A stretch of DNA of 64,000 bases from Marinomonas ushuaiensis DSM 15871 (GCF_000521805.1 NZ_JAMB01000010.1:48277-112276); one strand, 5' to 3'; shown: positions 9,992 to 19,947, counted from the first letter of the stretch. Numbers and translations are program-made. Notes: generated from the sequence alone by a model not told the origin.

Positions 9992-10804
9992 TTAAGCCAA
10001 TTTGCGAACTTTAGATGTTTTTACATGAGTGTAATAGAGCGGTAAGCCAACCAAGCACAAGCCACCCGCTAAATTACCAAGAACGGTAGGGATTTCATTC
10101 CAAACAATGTAATCCATAAAGGTAAACTCGCCACCCATGATCATAGAGAATGGGAATAGGAACATATTTACAATAGAATGCTCGAAGCCCATATAGAAGA
10201 AGACCATAACCGGCATCCACATAGCGGCCATTTTCCCTCCTGTCGAAGTAGAAATCATCGCGCCAACCACACCCATAGACACCATCCAGTTACATAACAT
10301 GCCACGAATGAAGATAGTAAACCAACCACCAACACCATGAGACTGATAACCTAAAGTTCGTGACTCACCAATTGTGCTGACTTTTTCTGCAATGACACCG
10401 CCATCCGTTGCATAACCGTAAGTTAGAATGAAAGACATTAGAAAAGCCGTTGTTAACGCGCCGCCAAAGTTACCAATGAAGACTAAGCCCCAGTTACGCA
10501 TCACCTGACCTGGCGTGACACCAGGACGTTTATCAAGTAATGCCAATGGCACTAATGTGAATACGCCTGTTAGCAAATCAAACTTCATTAAATACAGCAT
10601 GATAAAACCAACAGGGAACAATACTGCACCTAGTAATGGACTGCCAGTTTGTGTCGCGACGGTAATTGCAAACACAGCAGCAAGCGCCAATATAGCACCT
10701 GCCATAAACGCGCGTATAAGTGTATCTTTTGTCGACATGTAAACTTTTTGTTCACCGGAATCGACCATTTTTGTTACGAATTCACTTGGTTCTATATAAG
10801 CCAT
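9992..10804 (-). CDS. Formate/nitrite transporter (FNT) family channel
   Basis: A 270-residue inner-membrane protein with six hydrophobic segments typical of the FocA/NirC/HSC family, which forms pentameric channels for small monovalent anions. Family motifs visible are GSPLLGAVLFPVG, LLTGVF and GFEHSIVNMF. The start has a GAGAGGG ribosome site. The gene lies 55 bases after the cyanase stop and upstream of the kinase/phosphatase, all on the minus strand. By context it most likely carries nitrite or another small nitrogen anion, possibly cyanate itself. Sequence alone does not separate NirC from FocA here, so I give no symbol. Confidence 0.88.
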   Translation of the reverse strand: MAYIEPSEFVTKMVDSGEQKVYMSTKDTLIRAFMAGAILALAAVFAITVATQTGSPLLGAVLFPVGFIMLYLMKFDLLTGVFTLVPLALLDKRPGVTPGQVMRNWGLVFIGNFGGALTTAFLMSFILTYGYATDGGVIAEKVSTIGESRTLGYQSHGVGGWFTIFIRGMLCNWMVSMGVVGAMISTSTGGKMAAMWMPVMVFFYMGFEHSIVNMFLFPFSMIMGGEFTFMDYIVWNEIPTVLGNLAGGLCLVGLPLYYTHVKTSKVRKLA

Positions 10805-10859
10805 AACACCCTCTCTTTATTTTGATAATTACTTAAATTGAATTTTTTGTTCGTACTCG

Positions 10860-11301
10860 TTACCAAGATTTATAAGGTAAAAACTTACCGTTTAAGGTCA
10901 GAACAACACGATCACCTTTTGGTTCTTCTTCTTTTTCTACAGACATAGAAAAATCAATCGCACTCATGATGCCGTCACCAAACTTCTCTTGAATGACTTC
11001 TTTAAGCGTTGGCCCATAAACACCAACCACTTCATATAAACGATAAATTAAAGGGTCTTGTGGGACCGCTTGATTCCATGTTTTTGTTGGGTCTTCCATC
11101 AAGGCTGCGGTGGCTGCTTCTGGCAAACCTAGAAATGTAACTAATTTTTCTGCGACTTCCTGTGTGCAGCTATTCATGCCTAAACACGCTGATGTGATCC
11201 AAACATGGGTCATGTCTACGGCTTCTCCGATGGCTTCCCATGTAAGATTTTTCTCTTTTTTTAATAGCAAAAATAGCTTCGGTTACTTCGATTTTTTTCA
11301 T
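10860..11301 (-). CDS. cynS: Cyanase CynS with apparent single-base frameshift
   Basis: Cyanase converts cyanate plus bicarbonate to ammonia and CO2. The C-terminal part is typical: MYR-like IYRLYEVVGVYGPTLK, the catalytic region EKFGDGIMSAIDF, and the ending LTLNGKFLPYKSW. The expected N-terminus (MKKIEVTEAIFAIKK) begins at an ATG at 11301 but is in a different frame. Seven T at 11256-11262 (seven A on the coding strand) would need to be six for the two parts to join into 146 residues, the normal family length. Without that correction only a TTG-started frame from 11270 remains (136 residues, missing the first helix). This may be a real mutation, a sequencing error in a homopolymer, or slippage. 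It is the first gene of the cynS-FNT-kinase group. Confidence 0.85.
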
Positions 11302-11915
11302 GCGCTTTTCTCCACAAATAATGGCCACAACTTAACAATAGAAACTGAGCTAAGTGATCGTGTAAGAAGAAAATGATATAGATAGACACACGTCTGCTCT
11401 TAACCAGATCTCCCTTATTACAGGAACCTAATCAGATACTACTGAGCGGTACAGCAGTGGGCGACGTTGCCATTAATGATGCTGACCGGCGTTGGTCAAC
11501 GATGCAGTTAATACAAATTGAGAAAGTATTAATGTATTAAATAATCAGCAAAAGAAGTGCCAGAAAATTAAAATCTAAAGGAAATGATAGGGAGTTTCAT
11601 AAGGCTATGATTTATAACAAATAAATTTTTACGTGATTCAGTATATATAGCCTCATGCTTCAATATATGAATGTTGCGCACTTTAAATACACATAAAAGT
11701 GCACCAAAACAAAACATTAGCGTTAGAAATGATAAACAAGGTTTTGTACACTCAGAAATTCAATAGAGGGAGCTTGGTTTTCTAAGTGTTTAACGGTATT
11801 TATAATAAAATATAAAAAAGAACATAATAACAGGAACGATTTGCATTACTGTTTGTCTATTGAGAGAATGTTAACCCATTAAGACAGTTTCTTTACGATA
11901 AATAGGTACTTATAA
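11302..11915. other. Long divergent intergenic region, no gene seen
   Basis: Over 600 mostly AT-rich bases lie between cynS (minus) and the iron-binding protein gene (plus). It should hold both promoters. I found no convincing protein frame, RNA gene, sigma-54 or Fur site in it. A less AT-rich patch near 11440-11510 stands out, but I cannot assign it. Confidence 0.4.
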
Positions 11916-12986
11916 ATGAAGCGTTCAATAAAAAAAAATCTCTCTATTTCAAGTAAAAGCACTTCTCTTTTCACTTTAACAGCCACATCAGCTTTATTGG
12001 CTTTAAGCAGCTTGCCTGCCCATGCAAGCGGTGAAGTTAATGTGTATTCTGCTCGCAGTGAGGCACTTATCGCTCCACTTTTAGACATCTATTCGAAAGA
12101 ACATGGCGTAAAAGTAAACTTAATCACAGGTAAAGCGGACGCATTATTGAGCCGTTTACAATCAGAAGGCTCTGCTAGCCCTGCTGATGTTTTCATTACT
12201 GTTGATGCAGGTCGCCTGTATCGTGCAAAAGAAGCCGGTGTACTTCAGCCTTTCGAAACAAAACATTTAGACAAAGTTGTTCCAGAACATCTACATGACC
12301 GTGATGGTTACTGGTACGGCCTTTCTCAGCGCGCTCGTGTGATTTTTTACAACCCAGAAGAAGTGTCTTCTGATGACTTATCTACATACGAAGATTTAGC
12401 AGATCCAAAATGGAAAGGGCAAATCTGCATTCGCTCTTCAAGCAGCATTTACAACCAATCTCTTGTTGCTTCTATGATTGACGCGAAAGGTGAAGCAGCA
12501 ACCTTAGAATGGATTAAAGGCTTTGTAGCGAACTTCGCTCGTCCACCAGCAGGCGGCGACAGAGACCAACTTAAAGCTGCAGCAGCTGGCCTATGTAACA
12601 TTGCCGTTGCCAACACCTATTACTTTGGCCGTCTTGGTTCAAGTGACGAAGCGCAAGAGCGTGCAGTTTACGATAAAATGGGCGTATTCTGGCCAAATCA
12701 GGCATCTGGAGAGCGTGGAGTTCATGTTAACGTAAGTGGTATCGGTATCACGAAGGCATCTAAAAACACGGACAACGCAAAAGAGTTGATCGAGTTTCTA
12801 ACAAACAAAAATAGCCAAGAATGGTATGCTCACATAAACAACGAATACCCAGTTGTAGAAGGGGTAGCACCACCTAAGAACCTAGAGAAGTTTGGCGAAT
12901 TCAAATCTGATAGCATTTCATTAAGTGTGTTGGGCGAGAATAACCGTCAAGCAGTTAAATTAATGGACCAAGGTGGTTGGAAATAA
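11916..12986 (+). CDS. Ferric-iron ABC transporter periplasmic binding protein (FbpA/FutA type)
   Basis: A 356-residue periplasmic protein with a long basic N-terminus and a signal peptide ending near SLPAHASG, so the mature form begins with EVNVYSAR. This start and ITGKADALLSRLQSEG are typical of class III iron-binding proteins. The tandem tyrosines in VANTYYFGRL are the usual Fe(III) ligands. No permease or ATPase gene is adjacent, so it must work with a transporter encoded elsewhere. A strong terminator follows, so it is a single-gene transcript. I see no clear Fur box immediately upstream. Related proteins can bind other oxyanion-iron complexes. Confidence 0.9.
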   Translation: MKRSIKKNLSISSKSTSLFTLTATSALLALSSLPAHASGEVNVYSARSEALIAPLLDIYSKEHGVKVNLITGKADALLSRLQSEGSASPADVFITVDAGRLYRAKEAGVLQPFETKHLDKVVPEHLHDRDGYWYGLSQRARVIFYNPEEVSSDDLSTYEDLADPKWKGQICIRSSSSIYNQSLVASMIDAKGEAATLEWIKGFVANFARPPAGGDRDQLKAAAAGLCNIAVANTYYFGRLGSSDEAQERAVYDKMGVFWPNQASGERGVHVNVSGIGITKASKNTDNAKELIEFLTNKNSQEWYAHINNEYPVVEGVAPPKNLEKFGEFKSDSISLSVLGENNRQAVKLMDQGGWK

Positions 12987-13017
12987 GGTAACGTATTTTA
13001 TACCAACAAAAACAAAA

Positions 13018-13046
13018 GAAGAGACGCTATTGCGTCTCTTCTTTTT
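13018..13046 (+). terminator. Terminator after the iron-binding protein gene
   Basis: The perfect 10-bp stem GAAGAGACGC/GCGTCTCTTC with loop TATT is followed by five T residues. Confidence 0.9.
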
Positions 13047-13105
13047 CTCATACTGAATACTGTAGAGGACATTCTATTTGCCCTTACTAGCCTCAAGAAA
13101 AAATC

Positions 13106-13288
13106 CTATGAGTTCTTTCCACAACACTTTTTAAACTTACGACCATTACCACAAATACAAGGATCATTACGTCCTATTTTTGGCGCATCACGCATCACAG
13201 GACTTTTCGGTGCAGCACAACAGCCACAACCAGATGATTGAGTAGGTTCCGGCATTTCACTCATTGGCGTTTGATTGCTTTCGACCAT
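13106..13288 (-). CDS. Small SEC-C metal-binding motif protein
   Basis: A 60-residue protein. The C-terminal 22 or so residues form a SEC-C motif ([18 protein letters not shown]), the zinc-binding tail first known from SecA. The middle has another cysteine group, SGCGCCAAP. Proteins of this size with a free SEC-C motif are common in gammaproteobacteria and have no settled function. The gene lies alone, followed on its strand by nothing within the reach of an operon. No frame damage is visible. Confidence 0.75.
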   Translation of the reverse strand: MVESNQTPMSEMPEPTQSSGCGCCAAPKSPVMRDAPKIGRNDPCICGNGRKFKKCCGKNS

Positions 13289-13357
13289 ATCGACGTTATA
13301 ACCTTTTTAAATTAAATGGCTTAATTAGATATATTATAACATCACAAAAATTTTCGT

Positions 13358-14242
13358 CTATTCTTCAATTAAATTCCAAAAGGCTTCCACTAATGGATTT
13401 TTGAGGCTCTTTTTCAAAGCAAACAACCCGATGTCGTAAGGCGCGAGTTCGGGTTGCACATCAAGTACTTTAATTCGATCCAGCAGTGGACTGTTTTCCA
13501 ATACAATTTTCGGCACGACGCCGATACCAAACCCCAAACTCACCATGCTAACAATCGCTTCGTTGCCGGTTACTTGAGCATAAATCTTTGGTGTAATGCC
13601 TTTCTCGCTAAACCATTCTTCTACGCGTTTTCTAGAGACACCACCTTCTGACAATATCATGGGAATATCAGACCACTCTTGTACAGTCGTCGGCGAATTA
13701 GTCGGCACATTGGGGACTTGTTGCTCAATAGGTGCAATAAACAGTAATGGTGATGTGGCAATCTGATTGAAAACCAAACTATTTGAAAAGCTCGGTGGGC
13801 GCGCTGCAATAGTGATGTCTTCTTTGCCATCTAAAATATGTGCAATGGCGTGTTCTGGGTCGCCTGTTCGCAGTTTAATTTCAATCCCTGGTTGAGCAAT
13901 ACGAAAACGTTTCAGTAGATCATAAAAGAAACTGTAACTGGCCGTGACTGAACTATACAAGCTTATCTCACCTTTAAGCTGATCAGAATTGTCGGTTAAT
14001 TCATGTCGAATCAAGTTCCATTGACTGCTGGTTTCACGAGCATAATCAACAAACCTTCTCCCTTCTTGCGTTAATGTCACCGTACGATTATCACGGTTAA
14101 ATAACGCCACACCCAGCTCATCTTCCAGTTGACGTATATTACGAGACAAGGCGGAAATGCTAATGTGGCATTCATCACTGGCGCGACCAAAATGCAGGTT
14201 ATCTGCCAAAGATAAGAAGTGTTTTAGGATCTTTATATTCAT
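13358..14242 (-). CDS. ilvY: LysR-type regulator IlvY
   Basis: A 294-residue LysR-family activator. The N-terminal winged helix covers about residues 1-60 (FLSLADNLHFGRASDECHIS, SALSRNIRQLEDELG), followed by a substrate-binding domain. It is divergent from ilvC with 209 bases between starts, the standard ilvY-ilvC arrangement, in which IlvY activates ilvC in response to acetolactate or acetohydroxybutyrate. Position and family together make IlvY the natural assignment. I do not resolve the operators by eye. Confidence 0.9.
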   Translation of the reverse strand: MNIKILKHFLSLADNLHFGRASDECHISISALSRNIRQLEDELGVALFNRDNRTVTLTQEGRRFVDYARETSSQWNLIRHELTDNSDQLKGEISLYSSVTASYSFFYDLLKRFRIAQPGIEIKLRTGDPEHAIAHILDGKEDITIAARPPSFSNSLVFNQIATSPLLFIAPIEQQVPNVPTNSPTTVQEWSDIPMILSEGGVSRKRVEEWFSEKGITPKIYAQVTGNEAIVSMVSLGFGIGVVPKIVLENSPLLDRIKVLDVQPELAPYDIGLFALKKSLKNPLVEAFWNLIEE

Positions 14243-14451
14243 GCCGTTCTCATTCTAAACAATCTGTTTTGTCTTCATTAAAAACAATAATAAAGAGAAT
14301 ACCTTATCGTTTCATAAAATGGGACATTACATTGCAAATATATCAATTTACGAAATCACCTATATTAGATAAAGTAGCGCCACTGACTTAGAGAATACCT
14401 TCTCATTGGTCAACCCATTAAGCTAACAACTAAAATTACAGGTACTTAACC

Positions 14452-15927
14452 ATGTCTAATAACTATTTCAATACTTTGCCACTACGCGAGCAATTGGCTC
14501 AATTAGCAAAATGTCGCTTCATGGACATTTCTGAATTCCCTGAAGGCGTTGATGCGCTTAAAGGCAAAAAAATTGTGGTTATTGGTTGTGGTGCTCAAGG
14601 TCTTAACCAAGGCTTGAACCTACGTGATTCAGGTCTAGACGTTTCTTACACATTGCGCGCTGCTGCGATTGCTGAAAAACGCCAATCTTGGAAAAACGCA
14701 ACAGAAAACGGTTTTGTTGTTGGCACTTACGACGAGCTTATTCCGACTGCTGACGTAGTATTGAACCTAACACCTGATAAGCAACACACTCCAGTTGTTA
14801 AAGAAATCATGCCTCTTATGAAAAAAGGCGCTTGCTTGTCATACTCTCACGGTTTCAACATCGTAGAAGAAGGCATGCAAATTCGCGAAGATTTAACAGT
14901 AATCATGGTTGCGCCTAAGTGCCCAGGTTCTGAAGTTCGTGCTGAATACGTTCGTGGTTTCGGTGTTCCAACGCTTATCGCTGTTCACGAAGACAATGAT
15001 CCTAAAGGCGAAGGTCTTGCACTAGCAAAAGCGTACGCGGTTGGTACTGGCGGTCATAAAGCAGGCGTTCTAATGTCTTCTTTCATCGCGGAAGTAAAAT
15101 CTGACCTTATGGGCGAGCAAACAATCCTATGTGGTATGTTGCAAACGGGTTCTATCCTTTGTTTCGACAAAATGGTTGAAGAAGGCATCGACGCTGGTTA
15201 CGCATCTCGTCTTATCCAATACGGTTGGGAAACAGTAACAGAAGCATTGAAATACGGCGGCGTGACTAACATGCTTGATCGTCTTTCTAACCCTGCTAAA
15301 ATCAAAGCGTTTGACCTTTCTGAAGAACTTAAAGTGATCATGCGTCCTTTGTACAACAAACACCAAGACGACATCATCAGCGGTCACTTCTCTAAAACCA
15401 TGATGGAAGACTGGGCAAATGACGACGTTAACCTTTTAGGCTGGCGTGCAGAAACAGCAGAAACAAACTTCGAAAAAACACCTGCTGGTGATGTTGAGAT
15501 TTCTGAACAAGAATTCTTCGACAACGGTATCTTGATGGTGGCTATGGTTAAAGCCGGCGTTGAGCTTGCTTTCGAAACAATGACGGCTGCGGGTATCATT
15601 GCGGAATCTGCATACTACGAATCTCTACATGAAACACCACTTATCGCCAACACAATCGCTCGTAAGAAATTGTACGAAATGAACGCGACTATCTCTGATA
15701 CAGCTGAGTACGGTTGTTACCTTTACAACCACGCTTGCCTACCATTGCTAGCAGACTTCATGAAAGACATCAAAACCGACGTAATCGGTAAAGGTCTTTC
15801 TACTGACGATAACGGTGTAGATAATGCTCGTTTGATCGAAGTGAACGAAGCACTACGTTCTCACCCAGTTGAAGCAATTGGTAGCGTTCTTCGCGGCCAC
15901 ATGGCTGACATGAAAAAAATCGTTTAA
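14452..15927 (+). CDS. ilvC: Ketol-acid reductoisomerase IlvC (class II)
   Basis: A 491-residue NADPH-dependent enzyme of valine, leucine and isoleucine synthesis that isomerises and reduces acetolactate or acetohydroxybutyrate. The Rossmann motif is [10 protein letters not shown]. The length near 490 and the duplicated C-terminal knotted domain mark the long class II form of enterobacteria rather than the 330-residue form. It is transcribed divergently from ilvY and is followed by its own terminator. Codon choice is more biased than in neighbouring genes, as expected for a highly expressed enzyme. Confidence 0.97.
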   Translation: MSNNYFNTLPLREQLAQLAKCRFMDISEFPEGVDALKGKKIVVIGCGAQGLNQGLNLRDSGLDVSYTLRAAAIAEKRQSWKNATENGFVVGTYDELIPTADVVLNLTPDKQHTPVVKEIMPLMKKGACLSYSHGFNIVEEGMQIREDLTVIMVAPKCPGSEVRAEYVRGFGVPTLIAVHEDNDPKGEGLALAKAYAVGTGGHKAGVLMSSFIAEVKSDLMGEQTILCGMLQTGSILCFDKMVEEGIDAGYASRLIQYGWETVTEALKYGGVTNMLDRLSNPAKIKAFDLSEELKVIMRPLYNKHQDDIISGHFSKTMMEDWANDDVNLLGWRAETAETNFEKTPAGDVEISEQEFFDNGILMVAMVKAGVELAFETMTAAGIIAESAYYESLHETPLIANTIARKKLYEMNATISDTAEYGCYLYNHACLPLLADFMKDIKTDVIGKGLSTDDNGVDNARLIEVNEALRSHPVEAIGSVLRGHMADMKKIV

Positions 15928-15950
15928 TTTCTATTAGAATTTAAACTTCA

Positions 15951-15986
15951 AAAAACCGAGTTTTCTTAATCGAATACTCGGTTTTT
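15951..15986 (+). terminator. ilvC terminator
   Basis: The stem AAAAACCGAGT/ACTCGGTTTTT with a 14-base loop ends in a T-run. It lies 24 bases after the ilvC stop. Confidence 0.85.
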
Positions 15987-16037
15987 CTATTTTTATTTTC
16001 TATTTTTATTTTTTTATCTGTGTTTAGGAGCGATGTA

Positions 16038-17507
16038 ATGGGTAACTCAATCTCTTTAAAAAAAGCAACGGTGGCGTTTGATGAGCGTTTTACGTTAACT
16101 GAAATTGATTGGAGCATTACACCAAGCCAACACTGGATGATCACAGGTTCAAATGGTTCAGGAAAATCCGCCTTGGCAGCGGTGCTGGCGGGTATGGGAG
16201 AAATCACTACGGGCCAAATCTCAGGCTTACCCAAAAATGTAGGCTTGGTGTCTTTTGAAGCGCAAGCCGAGCTAATCGCTCAAGAACTGAAGAAAGACGA
16301 TGCTGACATCATGGATGTTATTTCTGTCGGCACACCTGTTCGAGAAATGATTTTTGATCAATGCGCAGACCCTGAACTCGCCACGCAATTAGTAGAGAAA
16401 TTCGGGTTAAGTGCATTATTAGATCGCGCCTTTCGTAAGCTCTCTACAGGTGAAACTCGTAAAGTCATGTTGATTCGTGCTTTGTCGAGCAAGCCAGACT
16501 TACTTATCTTAGATGAGCCTTTTGATGGTTTAGATGTTGACGCTTTGGCGATGTTGCAAGCGCACCTTGAAACCTTAATTAGTACAGTTCCTATGGTGTT
16601 GGTGCTGAATCGCTTTGATGAAATGCCAGACTTTATTACCCATGTGGCTTATATGGATAAAACGGTTATTGATAAAAAAGGCAATGAAGGGAAAAACGAT
16701 GCAGGTCATTTGACTTTAATCATAGACCGCCAAGACAAAACTGCATTTAACGAGCTCTATCAGTTACTACATTTAAAAACCACAGATTTGAACATTCCAG
16801 AAATCGATGCTGCCAATAAATTACCAGAGCTTGATCCAAGCCAACCACTTGTATGCTTAAAAAACGCGACGATCAAATACGGCGATACGATCATTGTCGA
16901 TAAACTAAATTGGACCATAGAACCCAACCAACACTGGCAACTTAGTGGCCCCAATGGCAGTGGTAAAACGGGTGTTTTATCACTCATTACCGGCGATCAT
17001 CCACAGTGTTACACCAACGATATTTTTGTCTTTGGGTTCCAGCGTGGCAACGGCGAAAGCATCTGGCAAATTAAGCAATTTATCGGCTACGTTTCCACAT
17101 CATTGCAATGGGAATATCGTGTCAGCACCAGTTGTCGTAACGTGATTGTCTCTGGTTTGTACGACAGCATCGGCATGTATTCCAAAGCTACCGACAGCCA
17201 AAAGAAAATCGCCGACGAATGGTTGGAGTTACTTGGAATGAAAGACCGCGCGGATTCGCCTTTTAACAAACTGTCTTACGGTGACCAACGCTTATTACTC
17301 ATAGCCCGCGCCATGGTAAAACGCCCACCGTTATTAATACTCGACGAACCTTGCCTAGGTCTAGACGACATGAACCGCCAGCTAGTACTCGCCCTAATCG
17401 AGAAAATCTGCGCAGGCTCAGAAACTACGGTTTTGTATGTGAATCATCATGCGGAAGATCGAATTAGCGGTATAGAGCATTATTTGGAGTTGGTGAAGAA
17501 GCAGTAA
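16038..17507 (+). CDS. modF: Double ABC ATPase, ModF-like
   Basis: A 489-residue cytoplasmic protein with two ABC ATPase domains in tandem. Domain 1 has Walker A GSNGSGKSAL and signature LSTGETRKV. Domain 2 has Walker A GPNGSGKTGV and signature LSYGDQRLLL. Length matches E. coli ModF (490), encoded beside the molybdate transporter and linked to molybdate metabolism. No membrane domains or mod genes are nearby, so the molybdate role is by family only. The ATG at 16038 is preceded by an AGGAG site. The GTG at 16020 that would lengthen the frame lies upstream of that site, so it is not the start. Confidence 0.8.
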   Translation: MGNSISLKKATVAFDERFTLTEIDWSITPSQHWMITGSNGSGKSALAAVLAGMGEITTGQISGLPKNVGLVSFEAQAELIAQELKKDDADIMDVISVGTPVREMIFDQCADPELATQLVEKFGLSALLDRAFRKLSTGETRKVMLIRALSSKPDLLILDEPFDGLDVDALAMLQAHLETLISTVPMVLVLNRFDEMPDFITHVAYMDKTVIDKKGNEGKNDAGHLTLIIDRQDKTAFNELYQLLHLKTTDLNIPEIDAANKLPELDPSQPLVCLKNATIKYGDTIIVDKLNWTIEPNQHWQLSGPNGSGKTGVLSLITGDHPQCYTNDIFVFGFQRGNGESIWQIKQFIGYVSTSLQWEYRVSTSCRNVIVSGLYDSIGMYSKATDSQKKIADEWLELLGMKDRADSPFNKLSYGDQRLLLIARAMVKRPPLLILDEPCLGLDDMNRQLVLALIEKICAGSETTVLYVNHHAEDRISGIEHYLELVKKQ

Positions 17508-17690
17508 TATGAACGAATTATAATAAATAGAACCCCATGTGGATTATCTACACTAGACGGATTTCTAGCTTCTTACCTAACGTCGAAGCGAGGTGTTGAT
17601 GTGTTTTATGACTCCGACTCTGATGTCACACAGAAAGCAAAATAAACCGTCGAGGAGAAATAAGCGGTTCTTTTTAATGATAGGAAAATA

Positions 17691-17716
17691 GCCTTCTCTT
17701 ACCTGTAAGAGAAGGC
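17691..17716 (-). terminator. Terminator-like hairpin after the alpha-hydroxy-acid oxidase gene
   Basis: The stem GCCTTCTCTTA/TAAGAGAAGGC with a 4-base loop lies 12 bases past the stop of the minus-strand gene. The minus-strand T-run after it is short (TATTTTCC). Confidence 0.65.
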
Positions 17717-17727
17717 GCGTTAGAGGG

Positions 17728-18876
17728 CTAAGATCTAAAGCGTAAGTTCTCTTTAGAAAGCTGATCAACAGATGTTTTCCCCATGAGTTTCATGTCGCGT
17801 TCGAGTTCGGCTTTCATCAATCCCAAGGCTCTTTCTACACCTGGTTGTCCAGCAGCAGCAAGAGGGTAAAGATACATACGGCCGATACCGACGGCTTTTG
17901 CACCAAGGGATAACGCTTTTAATACATGAGTGCCGCGCTGTACGCCGCTGTCAAAAATCACATCGATTTCATCACCGACTTCGTCGACAATTTCTTCAAG
18001 CTGATCAAATGAACTGCGAGAACCATCTAGTTGACGTCCACCGTGGTTAGAAATGATGACACCAGTACAGCCAATCTCGACGGCTTTACGTGCATCTTCT
18101 CGGCTCATGATGCCTTTTAAACAAAATTGACCGTCCCAGAACTTCACCATTTCGGCTACGTCATCCCAGTTCATTGATGGGTCGAGCATGTTGGTAAAGT
18201 AATCACCAATCGAAGTTGCGCCATTACCCATATCAACGTGTTCATCCAGTTGTGGCAAACTGAAAGGTTCGTGTGTGACGTAGTTAATGCCCCACATAGG
18301 CTTCAAAACAAATTGCAACATGCCTTTCAAGTTCAATTTAAAAGGAATGGAAAATCCTGTTCGTAGGTCTCGCTCACGGTTGCCACCAGTGATGGAATCG
18401 ACTGTTAGCATCATGACTTGTACGCCTGCGTCTTTTGCTCGTTGCATCATGGCACGGTTTAATTCGCGGTCTTTATGGAAATAAAACTGGTAAACCTGAG
18501 GTGTGTTCGTTTGTTTGGCAATTTCTTCCATGCTGACGGTACCAAGGGAAGACACACCAAACATGGTGCCGTATTTTTCCGCTGCGCCTGCAACGGCACG
18601 TTCACCATCATGATGAAATAAACGCTGCAAAGCTGTCGGTGAGCAATAAACCGGCATATCGAGTTTTTGACCCATAATAGTGACAGAAAGGTCTACATCT
18701 TTTACGCCTGTTAAGACACTCGGTACTAGATCACACGTTTCAAAGGCTTCTGTATTACGTCGATAGGTGGATTCATCGTCAGAGCCACCATCAATGTAAT
18801 TAAAGATTGGGCTAGGTAAACGCTTCTTAGCCAAAATCCGAAAATCGTGAAAATTATGACAATCTTTTAGTCGCAT
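17728..18876 (-). CDS. lldD: FMN-dependent alpha-hydroxy-acid (L-lactate) dehydrogenase
   Basis: A 382-residue flavoenzyme of the LldD / glycolate oxidase family that oxidises an L-2-hydroxy acid to the 2-keto acid and passes electrons to the respiratory chain. Key motifs are IDGGSDDEST at the N-terminus, the active-site block SNHGGRQLDG with its catalytic His and Arg, and FDSGVQRGTHVLKAL with GIGRMYLY for FMN phosphate. I start at the ATG at 18876 (MRLKDCHNF). The longer frame to 18918 adds residues unlike the family. A LysR gene is divergent with about 130 bases between starts and is its likely regulator. Lactate is the usual substrate, but another hydroxy acid is possible. Confidence 0.85.
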   Translation of the reverse strand: MRLKDCHNFHDFRILAKKRLPSPIFNYIDGGSDDESTYRRNTEAFETCDLVPSVLTGVKDVDLSVTIMGQKLDMPVYCSPTALQRLFHHDGERAVAGAAEKYGTMFGVSSLGTVSMEEIAKQTNTPQVYQFYFHKDRELNRAMMQRAKDAGVQVMMLTVDSITGGNRERDLRTGFSIPFKLNLKGMLQFVLKPMWGINYVTHEPFSLPQLDEHVDMGNGATSIGDYFTNMLDPSMNWDDVAEMVKFWDGQFCLKGIMSREDARKAVEIGCTGVIISNHGGRQLDGSRSSFDQLEEIVDEVGDEIDVIFDSGVQRGTHVLKALSLGAKAVGIGRMYLYPLAAAGQPGVERALGLMKAELERDMKLMGKTSVDQLSKENLRFRS

Positions 18877-19009
18877 CGTTGTATCCCTTGTTTTTAATTG
18901 TTCATTTGATGAATCCAATCACTACTATAGTCCGAGATTGATTTATAATAAATATGACACAAAGTAATAAACTATTTCCTAAAACGTCTTAATAAAAAGA
19001 GATAAAAAA

Positions 19010-19924
19010 TTGAATGCAGCTGATTTAACATTATTTGTGAATGTTGCCGATGCGGGGTCGTTTAATAAAGCGGCCCAGCAAGCGGGGTTGTCGACGCCTG
19101 CTTTAAGCAAGCGCATCAGCCGTCTTGAGCAAGATCTTGGTGTGCAATTGATTCACCGTACAACAAGGCGGCTCAACTTAACAGAAGCGGGTGAGAGTCT
19201 TTATGTTCACGCTAAAAATATAGAAGGGCAAGTCAGTGATGCTGTTGCTTCCGTATCGGCTTTTAGCCATGGATTGAGCGGCAACATAAAAATCTCTGTG
19301 CCAACCATATCGGGAGAGTTACTACTGGCTGAAGCCATTGCTGAATTTTGCCAAATGTACCCGAATATTACAGTTGATATGCGCCTTGAAAACGATTTTG
19401 TTAACTTGGTTGAAGAGGGTCTAGATCTGGCGGTTCGAACGGGAAAGCTGGAAGATTCAAGCTTGATTGCTAAGAAGTTAATTCAATCCAATTGGGTTGT
19501 ATGCTGCTCACCAAGCTACATTGAGAAATACGGTGAAGTCACCTGTCTTGAAGCGCTTAAAGAGCACAACTGTCTTGCTTATACTTATCAGGCACAAGGC
19601 TCATTTGATTGGCGTTTTGTTAAGAATGAAATAGGTAAAGATTCAATAGAAGAGAGTGTTCGAATCAGTGGTAGTTTAGCGACCAATAATGCTCAAGCGC
19701 TACGCAAAGCGGCTTTAGCAGGCTTTGGTATCGTTTATGTACCACGTTGTTGTGTTTATGAAGATTTACAGAAAGGGGCCTTGCAGGTCATTTTAACAGA
19801 TTACAAACCAAGGCAATTGGGTGTCTATGCCATTTATCCTTTTACCAAGTATCTACCTGAAAAATTAAAGTTACTCATAGAGCACATTAGACAGGCTTAT
19901 CAAGATAAAAAAGAATATTTTTGA
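19010..19924 (+). CDS. LysR-type regulator divergent from lldD
   Basis: A 304-residue LysR-family protein. The helix-turn-helix lies at about residues 17-45 (SFNKAAQQAGLSTPALSKRISRL type) and the effector domain runs from about 90. It is close to the CrgA/AaeR-like group by pattern (IHRTTRRLNLTEAGE). The start is a TTG at 19010. No good ATG exists nearby in frame, and the family consensus begins a few residues into this frame. The divergent placement suggests control of the alpha-hydroxy-acid oxidase gene. It converges with the reductase gene to its right. Confidence 0.85.
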   Translation: MNAADLTLFVNVADAGSFNKAAQQAGLSTPALSKRISRLEQDLGVQLIHRTTRRLNLTEAGESLYVHAKNIEGQVSDAVASVSAFSHGLSGNIKISVPTISGELLLAEAIAEFCQMYPNITVDMRLENDFVNLVEEGLDLAVRTGKLEDSSLIAKKLIQSNWVVCCSPSYIEKYGEVTCLEALKEHNCLAYTYQAQGSFDWRFVKNEIGKDSIEESVRISGSLATNNAQALRKAALAGFGIVYVPRCCVYEDLQKGALQVILTDYKPRQLGVYAIYPFTKYLPEKLKLLIEHIRQAYQDKKEYF

Positions 19925-19947
19925 AGGGCTCTAGAAGACCCAAATAA

